Shown here in pieces: positions 1 to 6,022 of a stretch of DNA of 8,416 bases. Source of the DNA: JBEKZQ01 sp049509675 (GTDB lineage: Bacteria; Planctomycetota; Planctomycetia; Pirellulales; Thermoguttaceae); contig JBEKZQ010000510.1 of the NCBI GenBank assembly GCA_049509675.1, forward strand, positions 1 through 8,416, given 5' to 3'. The notes under the pieces are model-generated. The model was given only the letters and a program-made list of their open reading frames with translations, searched no databases and was not told the DNA's origin. The position numbers and the translations under genes are program-made. Each line of letters starts with the position of its first letter. Position 1 is the first letter of the stretch.

Positions 1-638
1 CGCTGCTTCTCGTCGTCCAGATCCACTTCCACCATGCGCGGCTCGCGGTTGAATCGAGTGATGTGGATTTTCGTTCCGGCCTTCTCCGTGAACCCGCCCG
101 CCGCCACGATCGCCGCCCCCAGGCAACTGGCCGAACGGCACACTTGCTGGCTGCCGGGATTCTTGACGGCGCCGACCACGGTGATGCTGTTGGTCGGCCG
201 GCGCTCGATGTGTACGCTCACCGTGGGACGCTGATAAAGGCCCCCCTGGACCAGCATCGCCGCGATCGACTCCTCGGCCTGAACCTCCTCCAAACCAGCG
301 AGCTGAATCTGGCCGATTTCGGGCAAGCGGGCCGTTCCGTCCTCCGCTACGCGCACGTGAAACGTCGTGTTGCTGTCGTGCTCCAGTCCCGCCGCCAGCG
401 AGATCTCCACCACATAGCCGGGGCCAATCAGGTCGCTCTTGTTCTGCGGGGGCGTCAATGCACCAAGGTCCAGGGCGGTCGGATCGCGGAACACCGGGGC
501 CTGCAGCGACAGCGGCAACTCCGCGGCCTGATAAACCTGAGCCCTCGCGCAGCCGCCTCCCGAGAACAGCAAGATCGCGACGGCTACCGCCAAAAAAGAC
601 AGAATTGTCGACGCCTGATGCGCGCTGGGCGACCGCAT
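1..638 (-). CDS. Polysaccharide export lipoprotein, Wza-type (SLBB), C-terminus cut by window edge
   Basis: Outer-membrane polysaccharide export (OPX) protein, expected to form the periplasmic and outer-membrane channel for exopolysaccharide or capsule. Translating the complement from the ATG at 638-636 gives 212 codons with no stop before the left edge, so the C-terminus is missing. Residues 11-29 are a hydrophobic signal segment followed by Cys30 (SGGGC). This resembles a lipobox but is not canonical. Residues 69-146 match the Poly_export domain, opening with LIGPGYVVEIS and containing DGTARLPEIGQIQLAG and LYQRPTVSVHI. From residue 151 an SLBB-like domain begins (SITVVGAVKNPG, then AAGGFTEKAGTKIHITRF). 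No clear Shine-Dalgarno is visible. It lies 225 nt downstream of the transferase on the same strand and probably belongs to the same exopolysaccharide cluster. The family is clear; the exact polysaccharide is unknown. Confidence 0.87.
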   Translation of the reverse strand, partial: MRSPSAHQASTILSFLAVAVAILLFSGGGCARAQVYQAAELPLSLQAPVFRDPTALDLGALTPPQNKSDLIGPGYVVEISLAAGLEHDSNTTFHVRVAEDGTARLPEIGQIQLAGLEEVQAEESIAAMLVQGGLYQRPTVSVHIERRPTNSITVVGAVKNPGSQQVCRSASCLGAAIVAAGGFTEKAGTKIHITRFNREPRMVEVDLDDEKQ

Positions 639-732
639 GTCTGACGATCGGGATGAGGGGATGCGTTTGGGCGGGAGCGTACACAAGCTGAGCGGTGATG
701 TCGATAGCAGTTTTCCCGCGCGTTTACGGGCC

Positions 733-807
733 GGGGACTGGTCCATTTTTCGGCCGGTAGGCGCGGTCATGCGAATCGGCGATGGCCGAAAACAGGGACC
801 TGTCCCC
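733..807. repeat. REP-like imperfect hairpin (GGGGAC...GTCCCC family)
   Basis: The left arm (733-755) and right arm (784-807) pair through GGGGAC/GTCCCC, an inner GGTCC core, and a perfect 9-bp TTTTCGGCC/GGCCGAAAA, leaving a loop of about 28 nt. It sits in the 225-nt gap between the transferase and export genes. A second element with the same edge motifs (GGGAC-GTCCC next to an AAAA/TTTT-CG block) lies at 7341-7399, so this is a dispersed family rather than a one-off structure. It could end or stabilise a transcript, but no U-tract follows on either strand. Confidence 0.6.
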
Positions 808-863
808 TTCCGGGCCGAACCGGCCGGTATGCCCACATGCGTCCAACGATGGCGCAACATGAC

Positions 864-2087
864 TCAAGCCGCCCGCCTTTGCTCGGACGGTTCCTCGGAT
901 TCATAGTCGGCGTTGGCCGATCGGGCCAACGTAGGCTTTCGAGCCAATCTCCAGTCCAGCGGAATGATTTCGGGCAGGTGCGACAACGGATCGCTCGGCA
1001 GGCCCAGGTCCGACTGTTCTTGGGCCGCCCCACCCAGGGCTTGCCGCAGGAGAGTCAGTTCCTGGCCGCCGATGTATCGGCCCGCGACCAGCAGGCCCGT
1101 GCTTCCCAGCACCGTAGCCCAGGCCGCGAGTTCCCGGCCGGTGATCGCGGCCAGGCAGGCGGCCGCCACGCTCACCGCGCTGAGGATGCCGAGCAGCCCC
1201 AACGTCTTCCAGATGCCGAAACCCCGGCCAAGCAACTGATGATGGAGATGACTGCGGTCACCGCGAAAGATGCTCCTGCCCATCAGTAGTCGCCGGGCGA
1301 TTGCCAATTGCGTATCCAGCAGCGGAACAAAGAGCAACAAAACCAGCGCGGTGACATGCACCGTCGCCGAAGCGTCGGTCGCGAACTGAAATGCCAGGAA
1401 GGAGAGCACCAGTCCGATGAACGTGCTGCCCGAATCGCCCAGGAAAATCGTGGCCGGCGGCAGATTGTGGACCAGGAAACCGGCCAATCCTCCGGCCAGC
1501 GCCATGGCCAAAACCAGGGTTGGGAGATTGCCCTGGATCCCTGCGGTGATTGCAATTGCGGTGGAGATCACGATGCCGGTGACCGACGCCAGACCGTCCA
1601 TCCCGTCAATCAAGTTCAGTGCATTGATCCCCAGGACGAGCCAGCCCATCATGCAAACGGCGCCAAACCAGCCGAGGTGGACGTGATGGCCCAGCAGCGC
1701 GACGTTCTCGGGACAAAACCCGCTCCACACGATGAGCAGCGCCACGCCGGTCTGGCACAACAGTTTGCAGCGCGCCGACAGCGGGCGGATGTCGTCCCGG
1801 ATGCCAACCAGCCAGAGTGCGCCCGCCGCGAGGCCGAAGGGGCCGACTACATCGACCAATCCCATGGGACGAAGCACGCACGCAACAGCCACCGCAACGG
1901 CTACACCCACAAAGAGTCCCACACCACCCATCATGGGAGTTGGCCGGGCGTGCAGCCTGCGAATCGCATCAGGGCGTGCGACGGCCTTGTACCGCCATGC
2001 CAATTGCCTGATCAATGGGATAATCGCACAAGTCACGCCAAACGCTATGGCAACGACTTCTGCAATCAAGAAGGGTAATGCGTCCAT
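864..2087 (-). CDS. WecA/TagO-type polyprenyl-phosphate sugar-1-phosphate transferase (MraY-like family)
   Basis: Integral membrane enzyme of glycosyltransferase family 4 (PNPT superfamily). It transfers a sugar-1-phosphate, typically GlcNAc-1-P from UDP-GlcNAc, onto undecaprenyl phosphate and so starts a lipid-linked glycan. The 407 residues carry the family signatures in order: HARPTPMMGG (46-55), the Asp pair in GIRDD (D98, D99), NALNLIDGMDG (155-165; N158, D161 and D164 are expected active-site residues), the cytoplasmic loop NLPPATIFLGDSGS (208-221), and the HLHH motif (280-283) that marks WecA-like members rather than true MraY. About ten hydrophobic segments fill residues 1-340. A polar tail of about 60 residues ends the protein. 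The start ATG (2087-2085) has a GGGG run 5 nt upstream. It lies upstream of the Wza-type gene and diverges from the O-antigen ligase. The sugar substrate cannot be told from sequence. Confidence 0.92.
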   Translation of the reverse strand: MDALPFLIAEVVAIAFGVTCAIIPLIRQLAWRYKAVARPDAIRRLHARPTPMMGGVGLFVGVAVAVAVACVLRPMGLVDVVGPFGLAAGALWLVGIRDDIRPLSARCKLLCQTGVALLIVWSGFCPENVALLGHHVHLGWFGAVCMMGWLVLGINALNLIDGMDGLASVTGIVISTAIAITAGIQGNLPTLVLAMALAGGLAGFLVHNLPPATIFLGDSGSTFIGLVLSFLAFQFATDASATVHVTALVLLLFVPLLDTQLAIARRLLMGRSIFRGDRSHLHHQLLGRGFGIWKTLGLLGILSAVSVAAACLAAITGRELAAWATVLGSTGLLVAGRYIGGQELTLLRQALGGAAQEQSDLGLPSDPLSHLPEIIPLDWRLARKPTLARSANADYESEEPSEQRRAA

Positions 2088-2148
2088 GCAAGCCCCATGC
2101 CCCGAACAAATTCACTGACGATGTCCCATGTGTATCGTCTTCTCTCAT

Positions 2149-2298
2149 GTAAAGCCTTACTGGAAAACTAAAGATTTACGCTTGGGTAATATGCGTAGAA
2201 GGCGTAAACATTCCGGACTATGGCGGTGGGCCCGTGCGTCACACATGGGTCACGGCGAGTGCATCTTGCACCATCAGTAAACGCTGGATGCCTTTACT
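2149..2298. promoter_or_regulatory. Divergent intergenic region with repeated GTAAA/TTTAC inverted motifs
   Basis: Between the leftward transferase and the first MITE lie about 250 nt without a gene. They contain several copies of one motif in both orientations: GTAAAGCCTTAC (2149-2160), TTTACGC (2175-2181) with its exact inverse GCGTAAA (2202-2208), and AGTAAA (2276-2281) with its inverse TTTACT (2293-2298). A small palindrome, GTGCA-TCT-TGCAC, lies at 2259-2271. This clustering suggests regulator sites or transcript structure controlling the transferase/exporter pair. No convincing -35/-10 pair or sigma54 site was found, so the function is inferred. Confidence 0.35.
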
Positions 2299-2340
2299 CA
2301 GGGGGTAGTTCACGGTAGCATCCCGCATTTCTCCGGTTAA

Positions 2341-2513
2341 CCCGGATTATTCATAAACTGTAGGGTGGCGTCGAGCAAACCGTGGTTCTTGTGGGTCTTC
2401 GGTCGCTTATGAACTTACCGCTTTGTGACACAGCGCTGCACAACGGTTGGTCGGTTTGCGAGACCCACCATAGGCTTGCGCGACCTCGACCCACCCTACA
2501 TGAATAATTCGGG
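2341..2513 (-). mobile_element. MITE-like element, copy 1 (173 bp, TTAA target duplication)
   Basis: Non-coding 173-bp element with 14-bp terminal inverted repeats, CCCGGATTATTCAT at the left and ATGAATAATTCGGG at the right (one mismatch). It is flanked on both sides by TTAA (2337-2340 and 2514-2517), read as a 4-bp target-site duplication. Its reverse complement aligns without gaps to the copy at 5569-5741 with about 15 mismatches (about 91% identity by eye). Subterminal blocks GTAGGGTGG and CCACCCTAC extend the inverted symmetry. There is no transposase, so it must have been moved in trans. The parent IS family cannot be assigned here. Confidence 0.8.
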
Positions 2514-2548
2514 TTAACCTAATTCCCTCGCTAACCTGTGGTGTCGAG

Positions 2549-4504
2549 TTGGTAGCCAGCCGAATCGATAGGTTTCTTCTGTGGGCCGTGGATGCCGGTT
2601 TGGCGGCAACGATCCTCTTCGTCCCGCTGGCCATGGGAGGTCGGACCGCGTTGGGACAATTGCTCCTGGTGGTGCTGGCCGTGGGCGTTGCCGCGTGCTG
2701 GTGTCTGCGGCAAGGTCTCTCGTCGGACCCGATCTGGGTTCGCTCGCCGGCTTTATGGCTGGTGTTGGGCGTCTTGGGCCTTGTCGATCTGCAAATCACG
2801 CCGCTGCCCTCTTCGTGGCTGGAGTGGCTCTCGCCGCATGTTTACCAGCTTCTGCCCCTGTGGGCCCCTCGGTCGGATGGGGCAGCCACGATCGGTCTCT
2901 GGAACACCTTGTCGCTTGCGCCCGCAGCGACGCGCGACGCATTCGTCGTGGTCATGGCCTTCGGCTTGCTGTTCCTCGTGGTCGTGCAGCGCGTGCGCCG
3001 GCCGGGCGACGTGGAACGCTTCCTGAAGTGGATCGCGCTGGCCACCTTGATCATGGCGGCTTTTGCCCTCGTGCAATTCTTCTTCAGCAATGGAAAATTC
3101 TTCTGGTGCTTCGAGCATCCTTATTCCACGACCAACGACGCCGTGAAGGGGAGTTTCAGCAACCGCAATCATTTTGCGCATTTCATGGCCTTGGGCACCG
3201 CCCCTTTGATGTGGTGGATCTACGCCAGGTGGCGGCGCGCACCGGCCGCCGCTTCGGCAGTATCCTTCGGCAAGACGCAAGCCCGGCCCGACGCTCGCAT
3301 CGGCTTGCTTGCCGTCGGCCTGGCGGTGATTGTTTTCGCGGCAGTCCTGTCGCTTTCCCGGGGCGGAACCGCGGCCATGTTGCTGGCGGCCTTGACCTGC
3401 TTGCTGATCGTCCACCGCGGCAAGCGTCTCCACCGCAAAATGCTGCTGGCCTTGGTCGGCGCGGCCGCGCTCGCTTCCGCCTGTCTGCTGATCTACGGCT
3501 ACCAATCCGTAACCGCTCGGCTGGAAGATTTTTCGTCTGTCGAGCAGTTGGACCACGGGCGCCAGCGGCGCAAGATCTGGCAGGCCGACCTTGCGGCCAT
3601 GACCGACTTCCCGGCAGCGGGCGCCGGACTGGGAAGCCACGTCGATCTCTACCCGCGGTACTTGCCCGAAGACGAGGGCATGCAGTTCCAGGAGTATACC
3701 CATGCCGAGAACGGTTACGTGCAAATCGGCCTCGAGGCAGGGGTCCCGGGGGTGCTTCTGTTGGCAGTCACGATCGGGCTGTGTGTCTGGTGGTGCGTGC
3801 CGGCTTTTCGCGCGCCCCGCGCGGACCGGATCGCGCTTTGCTTTGCCGGCGTCGCTCCCGGCCTGGTCGCCAGCGCCGTTCACTCGGCGGCCGATTTCGT
3901 CTGGTATGTCCCCGGCTGCATGGTGACGCCGGTCGTCCTGGCCGCCTGCGCCTGCCGCTTGCGGCAAATGGCCGATCCGCACCGAGACGAGGCGGCGAAG
4001 CGGAGCTGCTTGCCTCGCACCGGTTGGATTGCCGCCGGCGTATTCCTTCTCGGCATCGGTGTGCTGTTAACGCAGAATCGACTGATGGCCCTGCGGGCCG
4101 AGCCTTCCTGGCATCGATACCTGCAGATCGCCCGATCGTCGGCCCCCTTGGAACAACTCACGGACTGGCAAACCCTGCAATCAATGGAAGAGGAACTGGC
4201 GGCGGTCGTCCGCGATCAACCCGACCATGCCCAAGCGCATGCCCAATTGGCGGCCGTACACTTGAAGATGTTCGACTGCGCGCCGCAGTCGGGCGCCATG
4301 GCCATGGACGTGCGCCAGGTGCGCGACGCGGTGTTGGCGTCTCGATTCAAGTCGGTCGCGGCGATGGACCAGTGGTTGTCGCAGGCATTTGGCGCGCGGC
4401 GCCCGCATCTCGATGCGGCGGCCTGGCACGCGCGACGCGCTTTGGCCTCCTGCCCCTTGGGCCGCACGCTCCGCAGAAAGCTGCCTGCATCGATCAGGCA
4501 TTGA
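2549..4504 (+). CDS. O-antigen ligase/polymerase family membrane protein (Wzy_C/WaaL-like), frameshifted near its 3' end
   Basis: Multi-spanning membrane protein of the O-antigen ligase/polymerase superfamily, which joins lipid-linked glycan to an acceptor or to another glycan at the periplasmic face. Hydrophobic segments cover roughly residues 10-50, 68-82, 132-147, 160-180, 208-225, 251-288, 298-317, 399-418, 428-470 and 492-508. Family signatures are GSFSNRNHFAHF (201-212), SLSRGG (268-273) and the periplasmic-loop motif THAENGYVQIGLEAGVPG (384-401). After residue 520 the protein is soluble and alpha-helical. The start is TTG at 2549. An in-frame stop at 2501-2503, inside the adjacent MITE, leaves no ATG or GTG upstream, and the first ATG would remove the first membrane segment. 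The last residues, after about CPLG (residue 638), look out of frame. The natural C-terminus continues in another frame to 5100 (separate entry), so this is a disrupted gene or an assembly indel. Confidence 0.85.
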   Translation: MVASRIDRFLLWAVDAGLAATILFVPLAMGGRTALGQLLLVVLAVGVAACWCLRQGLSSDPIWVRSPALWLVLGVLGLVDLQITPLPSSWLEWLSPHVYQLLPLWAPRSDGAATIGLWNTLSLAPAATRDAFVVVMAFGLLFLVVVQRVRRPGDVERFLKWIALATLIMAAFALVQFFFSNGKFFWCFEHPYSTTNDAVKGSFSNRNHFAHFMALGTAPLMWWIYARWRRAPAAASAVSFGKTQARPDARIGLLAVGLAVIVFAAVLSLSRGGTAAMLLAALTCLLIVHRGKRLHRKMLLALVGAAALASACLLIYGYQSVTARLEDFSSVEQLDHGRQRRKIWQADLAAMTDFPAAGAGLGSHVDLYPRYLPEDEGMQFQEYTHAENGYVQIGLEAGVPGVLLLAVTIGLCVWWCVPAFRAPRADRIALCFAGVAPGLVASAVHSAADFVWYVPGCMVTPVVLAACACRLRQMADPHRDEAAKRSCLPRTGWIAAGVFLLGIGVLLTQNRLMALRAEPSWHRYLQIARSSAPLEQLTDWQTLQSMEEELAAVVRDQPDHAQAHAQLAAVHLKMFDCAPQSGAMAMDVRQVRDAVLASRFKSVAAMDQWLSQAFGARRPHLDAAAWHARRALASCPLGRTLRRKLPASIRH

Positions 4505-5100
4505 TCGTGCGGCCCTTCGACGGGGCGATACTCTTCGCCGCGGGTCAGGAAGCGGCATTGGCAGGCGATCTCGACCGGGCCTGGCAGCTTTGGCGGGCCT
4601 CGTTTCAGGCGGGAAGCTCGCATCAGGAGCGCTTGCTCAATGCCCTGGCGGGGCAGATTCCCGCCGCCACCCTTATCGAGCTGTTGCAGCCGGGGCTGGC
4701 CGGCTTATCGACGATCGTTTCCTATTACCAAAAACATCCTTCCGGCGATAACCTGTCGCAGGCGCTCCGGCAGTATGCGGCAGCGTGCGAGCGCGAGGCC
4801 CGCTCCAAAACGGCCCAGCAAGCCAGCGAGGCCTGGATCCGTGCGGCCAACGCCTACCGGGATCTCGGCCGCCAGGCCGAGGCCATCCGCTGCCTCCGCG
4901 AGGCGGTTCGCTGCGGCCCGTTCTGTTTCGAGGCCAGGTTGCTCTTGGGGTCGTGCTTGCTGGAGTCGAAGGATTTTGACGAAGCCGTCGGCAACCTGCA
5001 ATGGTGTGCGCAGCAAAACCCGCGGGACCGAACGGCCCAGCGGGACCTGGAACGGGCCATGGACGGCCAACTCCGCGGCAAAGGACCGGCAAATCAATAA
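4453..5100 (+). pseudogene. Detached C-terminal TPR part of the O-antigen ligase
   Basis: This reading frame is offset by one base from the ligase but continues its sequence: GPHAPQKAACIDQALIV, then RPFDGAILFAAGQEAALAGD, ending at TAA 5098-5100. It contains helical TPR-like pairs, such as AWIRAANAYRDLGRQAEAI with CLREAVRCGP, then EARLLLGSCLLESKDFDEAV with CAQQNP. About 215 residues are encoded; joined to the upstream part this gives roughly 850, as I recall for long planctomycete ligases with TPR tails. A start inside this frame (TTG 4501 or GTG 4507) would give a protein of about 200 aa, but neither has a visible ribosome binding site. I read it as the broken 3' end of one gene, with the shift placed at about 4450-4465. 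Confidence 0.7.
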
Positions 5101-5119
5101 GTGCCGCAACAATCGTACT

Positions 5120-5138
5120 CATCTCGCTCCGCGAGATG
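5120..5138 (+). terminator. Perfect 8-bp hairpin just after the ligase stop
   Basis: CATCTCGC-TCC-GCGAGATG forms an 8-bp stem with a 3-nt loop 19 nt after the ligase stop codon. No U-tract follows (CAATTCAG), so it is not a classical intrinsic terminator. It may protect the transcript's 3' end or be a small repeat. Confidence 0.35.
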
Positions 5139-5198
5139 CAATTCAGTCAGACTTTGCCGTTTTCTTGCGATCATCATGCACGCCCGCGGCAAAAGGTG

Positions 5199-5204
5199 TA
5201 TAAT
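5199..5204 (+). promoter_or_regulatory. Candidate -10 box (TATAAT) for the 81-aa gene
   Basis: A perfect TATAAT lies in a GC-rich context, 57 nt before the GTG start chosen for the downstream small gene. No good -35 is present at 16-18 nt. A TTTGCCG/CGGCAAA inverted pair (5153-5159 and 5187-5193) surrounds the -35 area and could be an operator. Transcription from here would begin at about 5211, which fits a leader of about 50 nt. Confidence 0.45.
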
Positions 5205-5260
5205 GGAGGATTGTGGCGGCATCGGTCGCGGGTGGGCGCAGGCACCGGGAGGGCGCAAAT

Positions 5261-5506
5261 GTGATTCGCATCAACTTGGTTGACGACACGACCAGCGTGA
5301 AGCACGTCGATTTCCATGTGGTCCCGGTGACCAACGACAAGGATTTCGCCTGTGTTCCCGTCGGCCTGTTACCGCTGCGCGCCGTCATGCGCCTTTCCCG
5401 CAAAGTCAAGGCGGGGCGTGCATTCGGAGAAATGGGCAAGTATCTCTGGTATCGGCTGAAAGAGACACCGGCGGGCAAGCACGAGAACCCATTTACGAAC
5501 CGCTAA
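5261..5506 (+). CDS. Small hypothetical protein, 81 aa
   Basis: I do not recognise this protein. The start chosen is GTG 5261, because GGGAGGG (5247-5253) lies 7 nt upstream, an ideal Shine-Dalgarno for a window where most genes lack one. A longer 97-aa reading from GTG 5213 would have only a 2-nt spacer after GGAGGA and would start almost at the predicted transcript end. The product opens with MIRINLVDDTTSVKHVDFHV, has a short hydrophobic patch CVPVGLLPLRAV (31-42) and a basic second half (RLSRKVKAGRAF, YLWYRLKETPAGKHE). There is no signal peptide or membrane span. It stands alone between the broken ligase and the second MITE, with its own apparent promoter. Confidence 0.6.
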   Translation: MIRINLVDDTTSVKHVDFHVVPVTNDKDFACVPVGLLPLRAVMRLSRKVKAGRAFGEMGKYLWYRLKETPAGKHENPFTNR

Positions 5507-5568
5507 TGAAGGACCGCAATCCGCGGCTGCCGGCGCGAAGGCGAAAGCCGGAAGACCTGGGGACATAG

Positions 5569-5741
5569 CCCGGATTATTCATGTAGGGTGGGTCGAGGTC
5601 GCGCAAACCTATGGTGGGTCTCGCAAACCGATCAACGGTTTTCCAGCGCCGTGTCATCGAGCGGTAAGTTGATAAGCGACCGAAGACCCACCAAGACCGC
5701 GGTTTGCTCGACGCCACCCTACAGTTTATGAATAATCCGGG
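5569..5741 (+). mobile_element. MITE-like element, copy 2 (173 bp, ATAG target duplication)
   Basis: Same length as copy 1 and in opposite orientation. Terminal inverted repeats CCCGGATTATTCAT (5569-5582) and ATGAATAATCCGGG (5728-5741) match over all 14 positions. ATAG flanks both ends (5565-5568 and 5742-5745), read as a 4-bp target duplication. Inside, GTAGGGTGGG and CCACCCTAC lie near the ends, and GGTGGGTC/GACCCACC pair further in, so a transcript could fold into a long hairpin. It contains no real coding sequence. Its intact ends suggest a fairly recent insertion. Confidence 0.82.
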
Positions 5742-5792
5742 ATAGCGGTTGACGGCATTTTGGCCTTTGGTTGAAATAGGAAAACACTGGCC

Positions 5793-5949
5793 ATAAAACG
5801 AAGAAGCCCGCACCGGAGAGGCGGGCTTCTCAAGTCGTGTTTTTCTGACGAAGAGGCGATACGCCGACCTCGGTCACCTGCTGCCCTTGTTTTATAACGA
5901 GCCAGCGGTGGAACCCGGTGTATCGGCCCTTCCTTGGCGCTGATCAGCT
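5793..5949 (-). ncRNA. Candidate structured small RNA, about 157 nt, rod-like fold with own promoter and terminator
   Basis: The plus-strand interval 5850-5932 folds back on itself through five helices: 5850-5856 with 5927-5932 (one bulge), CGATAC/GTATCG (5857-5862 with 5920-5925), CCG/CGG (5864-5866 with 5916-5918), GGT/ACC plus CACC/GGTG (5872-5878 with 5907-5915), and GCTG/CAGC (5880-5883 with 5903-5906). The terminal loop is 19 nt. On the minus strand this rod is preceded by a sigma70-type promoter and followed by a GC-rich terminator, which together define a free-standing RNA gene. The rod with internal loops recalls 6S RNA in general shape, but I recognise no 6S, SRP, tmRNA or riboswitch sequence. 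One position (5863/5919) would wobble-pair only in a plus-strand RNA, so a leader of the downstream gene remains possible. Confidence 0.5.
5802..5830 (-). terminator. Intrinsic terminator hairpin, possibly bidirectional
   Basis: AGAAGCCCGC and GCGGGCTTCT form a perfect 10-bp stem around a 9-nt loop. On the minus strand the stem is followed by TCGTTTTAT, a usable U-rich tail for the candidate small RNA. On the plus strand a TTTTT run lies about 8 nt after the stem (5840-5844), so rightward transcripts from the 81-aa gene may also end here. Confidence 0.7.
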
Positions 5950-5955
5950 AATCGA

Positions 5956-5984
5956 ACTATAGCACGGGCGTACAAAATCCGCAA
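5956..5984 (-). promoter_or_regulatory. Sigma70-type promoter for the minus-strand small RNA
   Basis: On the minus strand, TTGCGG (5984-5979) and TATAGT (5961-5956) are separated by exactly 17 nt. This predicts a start at A5949. A perfect 10-bp palindrome, GCTGATCAGC (5939-5948), begins right at the predicted start. No minus-strand coding sequence follows, so the promoter must serve an untranslated RNA. Confidence 0.6.
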
Positions 5985-6022
5985 TGCCCCGAGTGGCGGG
6001 TAGGCACGAAAGAGGATGGACG

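Noticed and set aside
1308..2078. 256-codon plus-strand frame over the transferase gene
   Set aside because: It is antisense to a protein with all WecA-family motifs, and its translation is rich in Gln, His and Arg with no domain.
2247..2271. Sigma54 promoter near GGCGAGTGCATCTTGC
   Set aside because: The GG and GC elements are 12 nt apart instead of 10, and the flanking consensus is absent.
2753..3982. Long 409-codon open frame on the minus strand
   Set aside because: It lies wholly antisense to the ligase. Its translation is low-complexity, rich in Arg, Gln and His, with no domain, as expected from GC-rich antisense.
4450..4465. Programmed -1 frameshift in the ligase
   Set aside because: The local CCCCTTGGG does not fit an X XXY YYZ slippery heptamer, and the junction seems to lack residues, so mutation or assembly error is simpler.
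2337..5745. Composite transposon carrying the ligase between two inverted MITEs
   Set aside because: Each MITE has its own different 4-bp target duplication (TTAA, ATAG), which points to two separate insertions rather than one mobile unit.
5850..5932. tRNA, SRP RNA or known riboswitch in the rod-like region
   Set aside because: No tRNA cloverleaf or T-loop consensus, no SRP GGAA tetraloop domain, and no recognised aptamer core.
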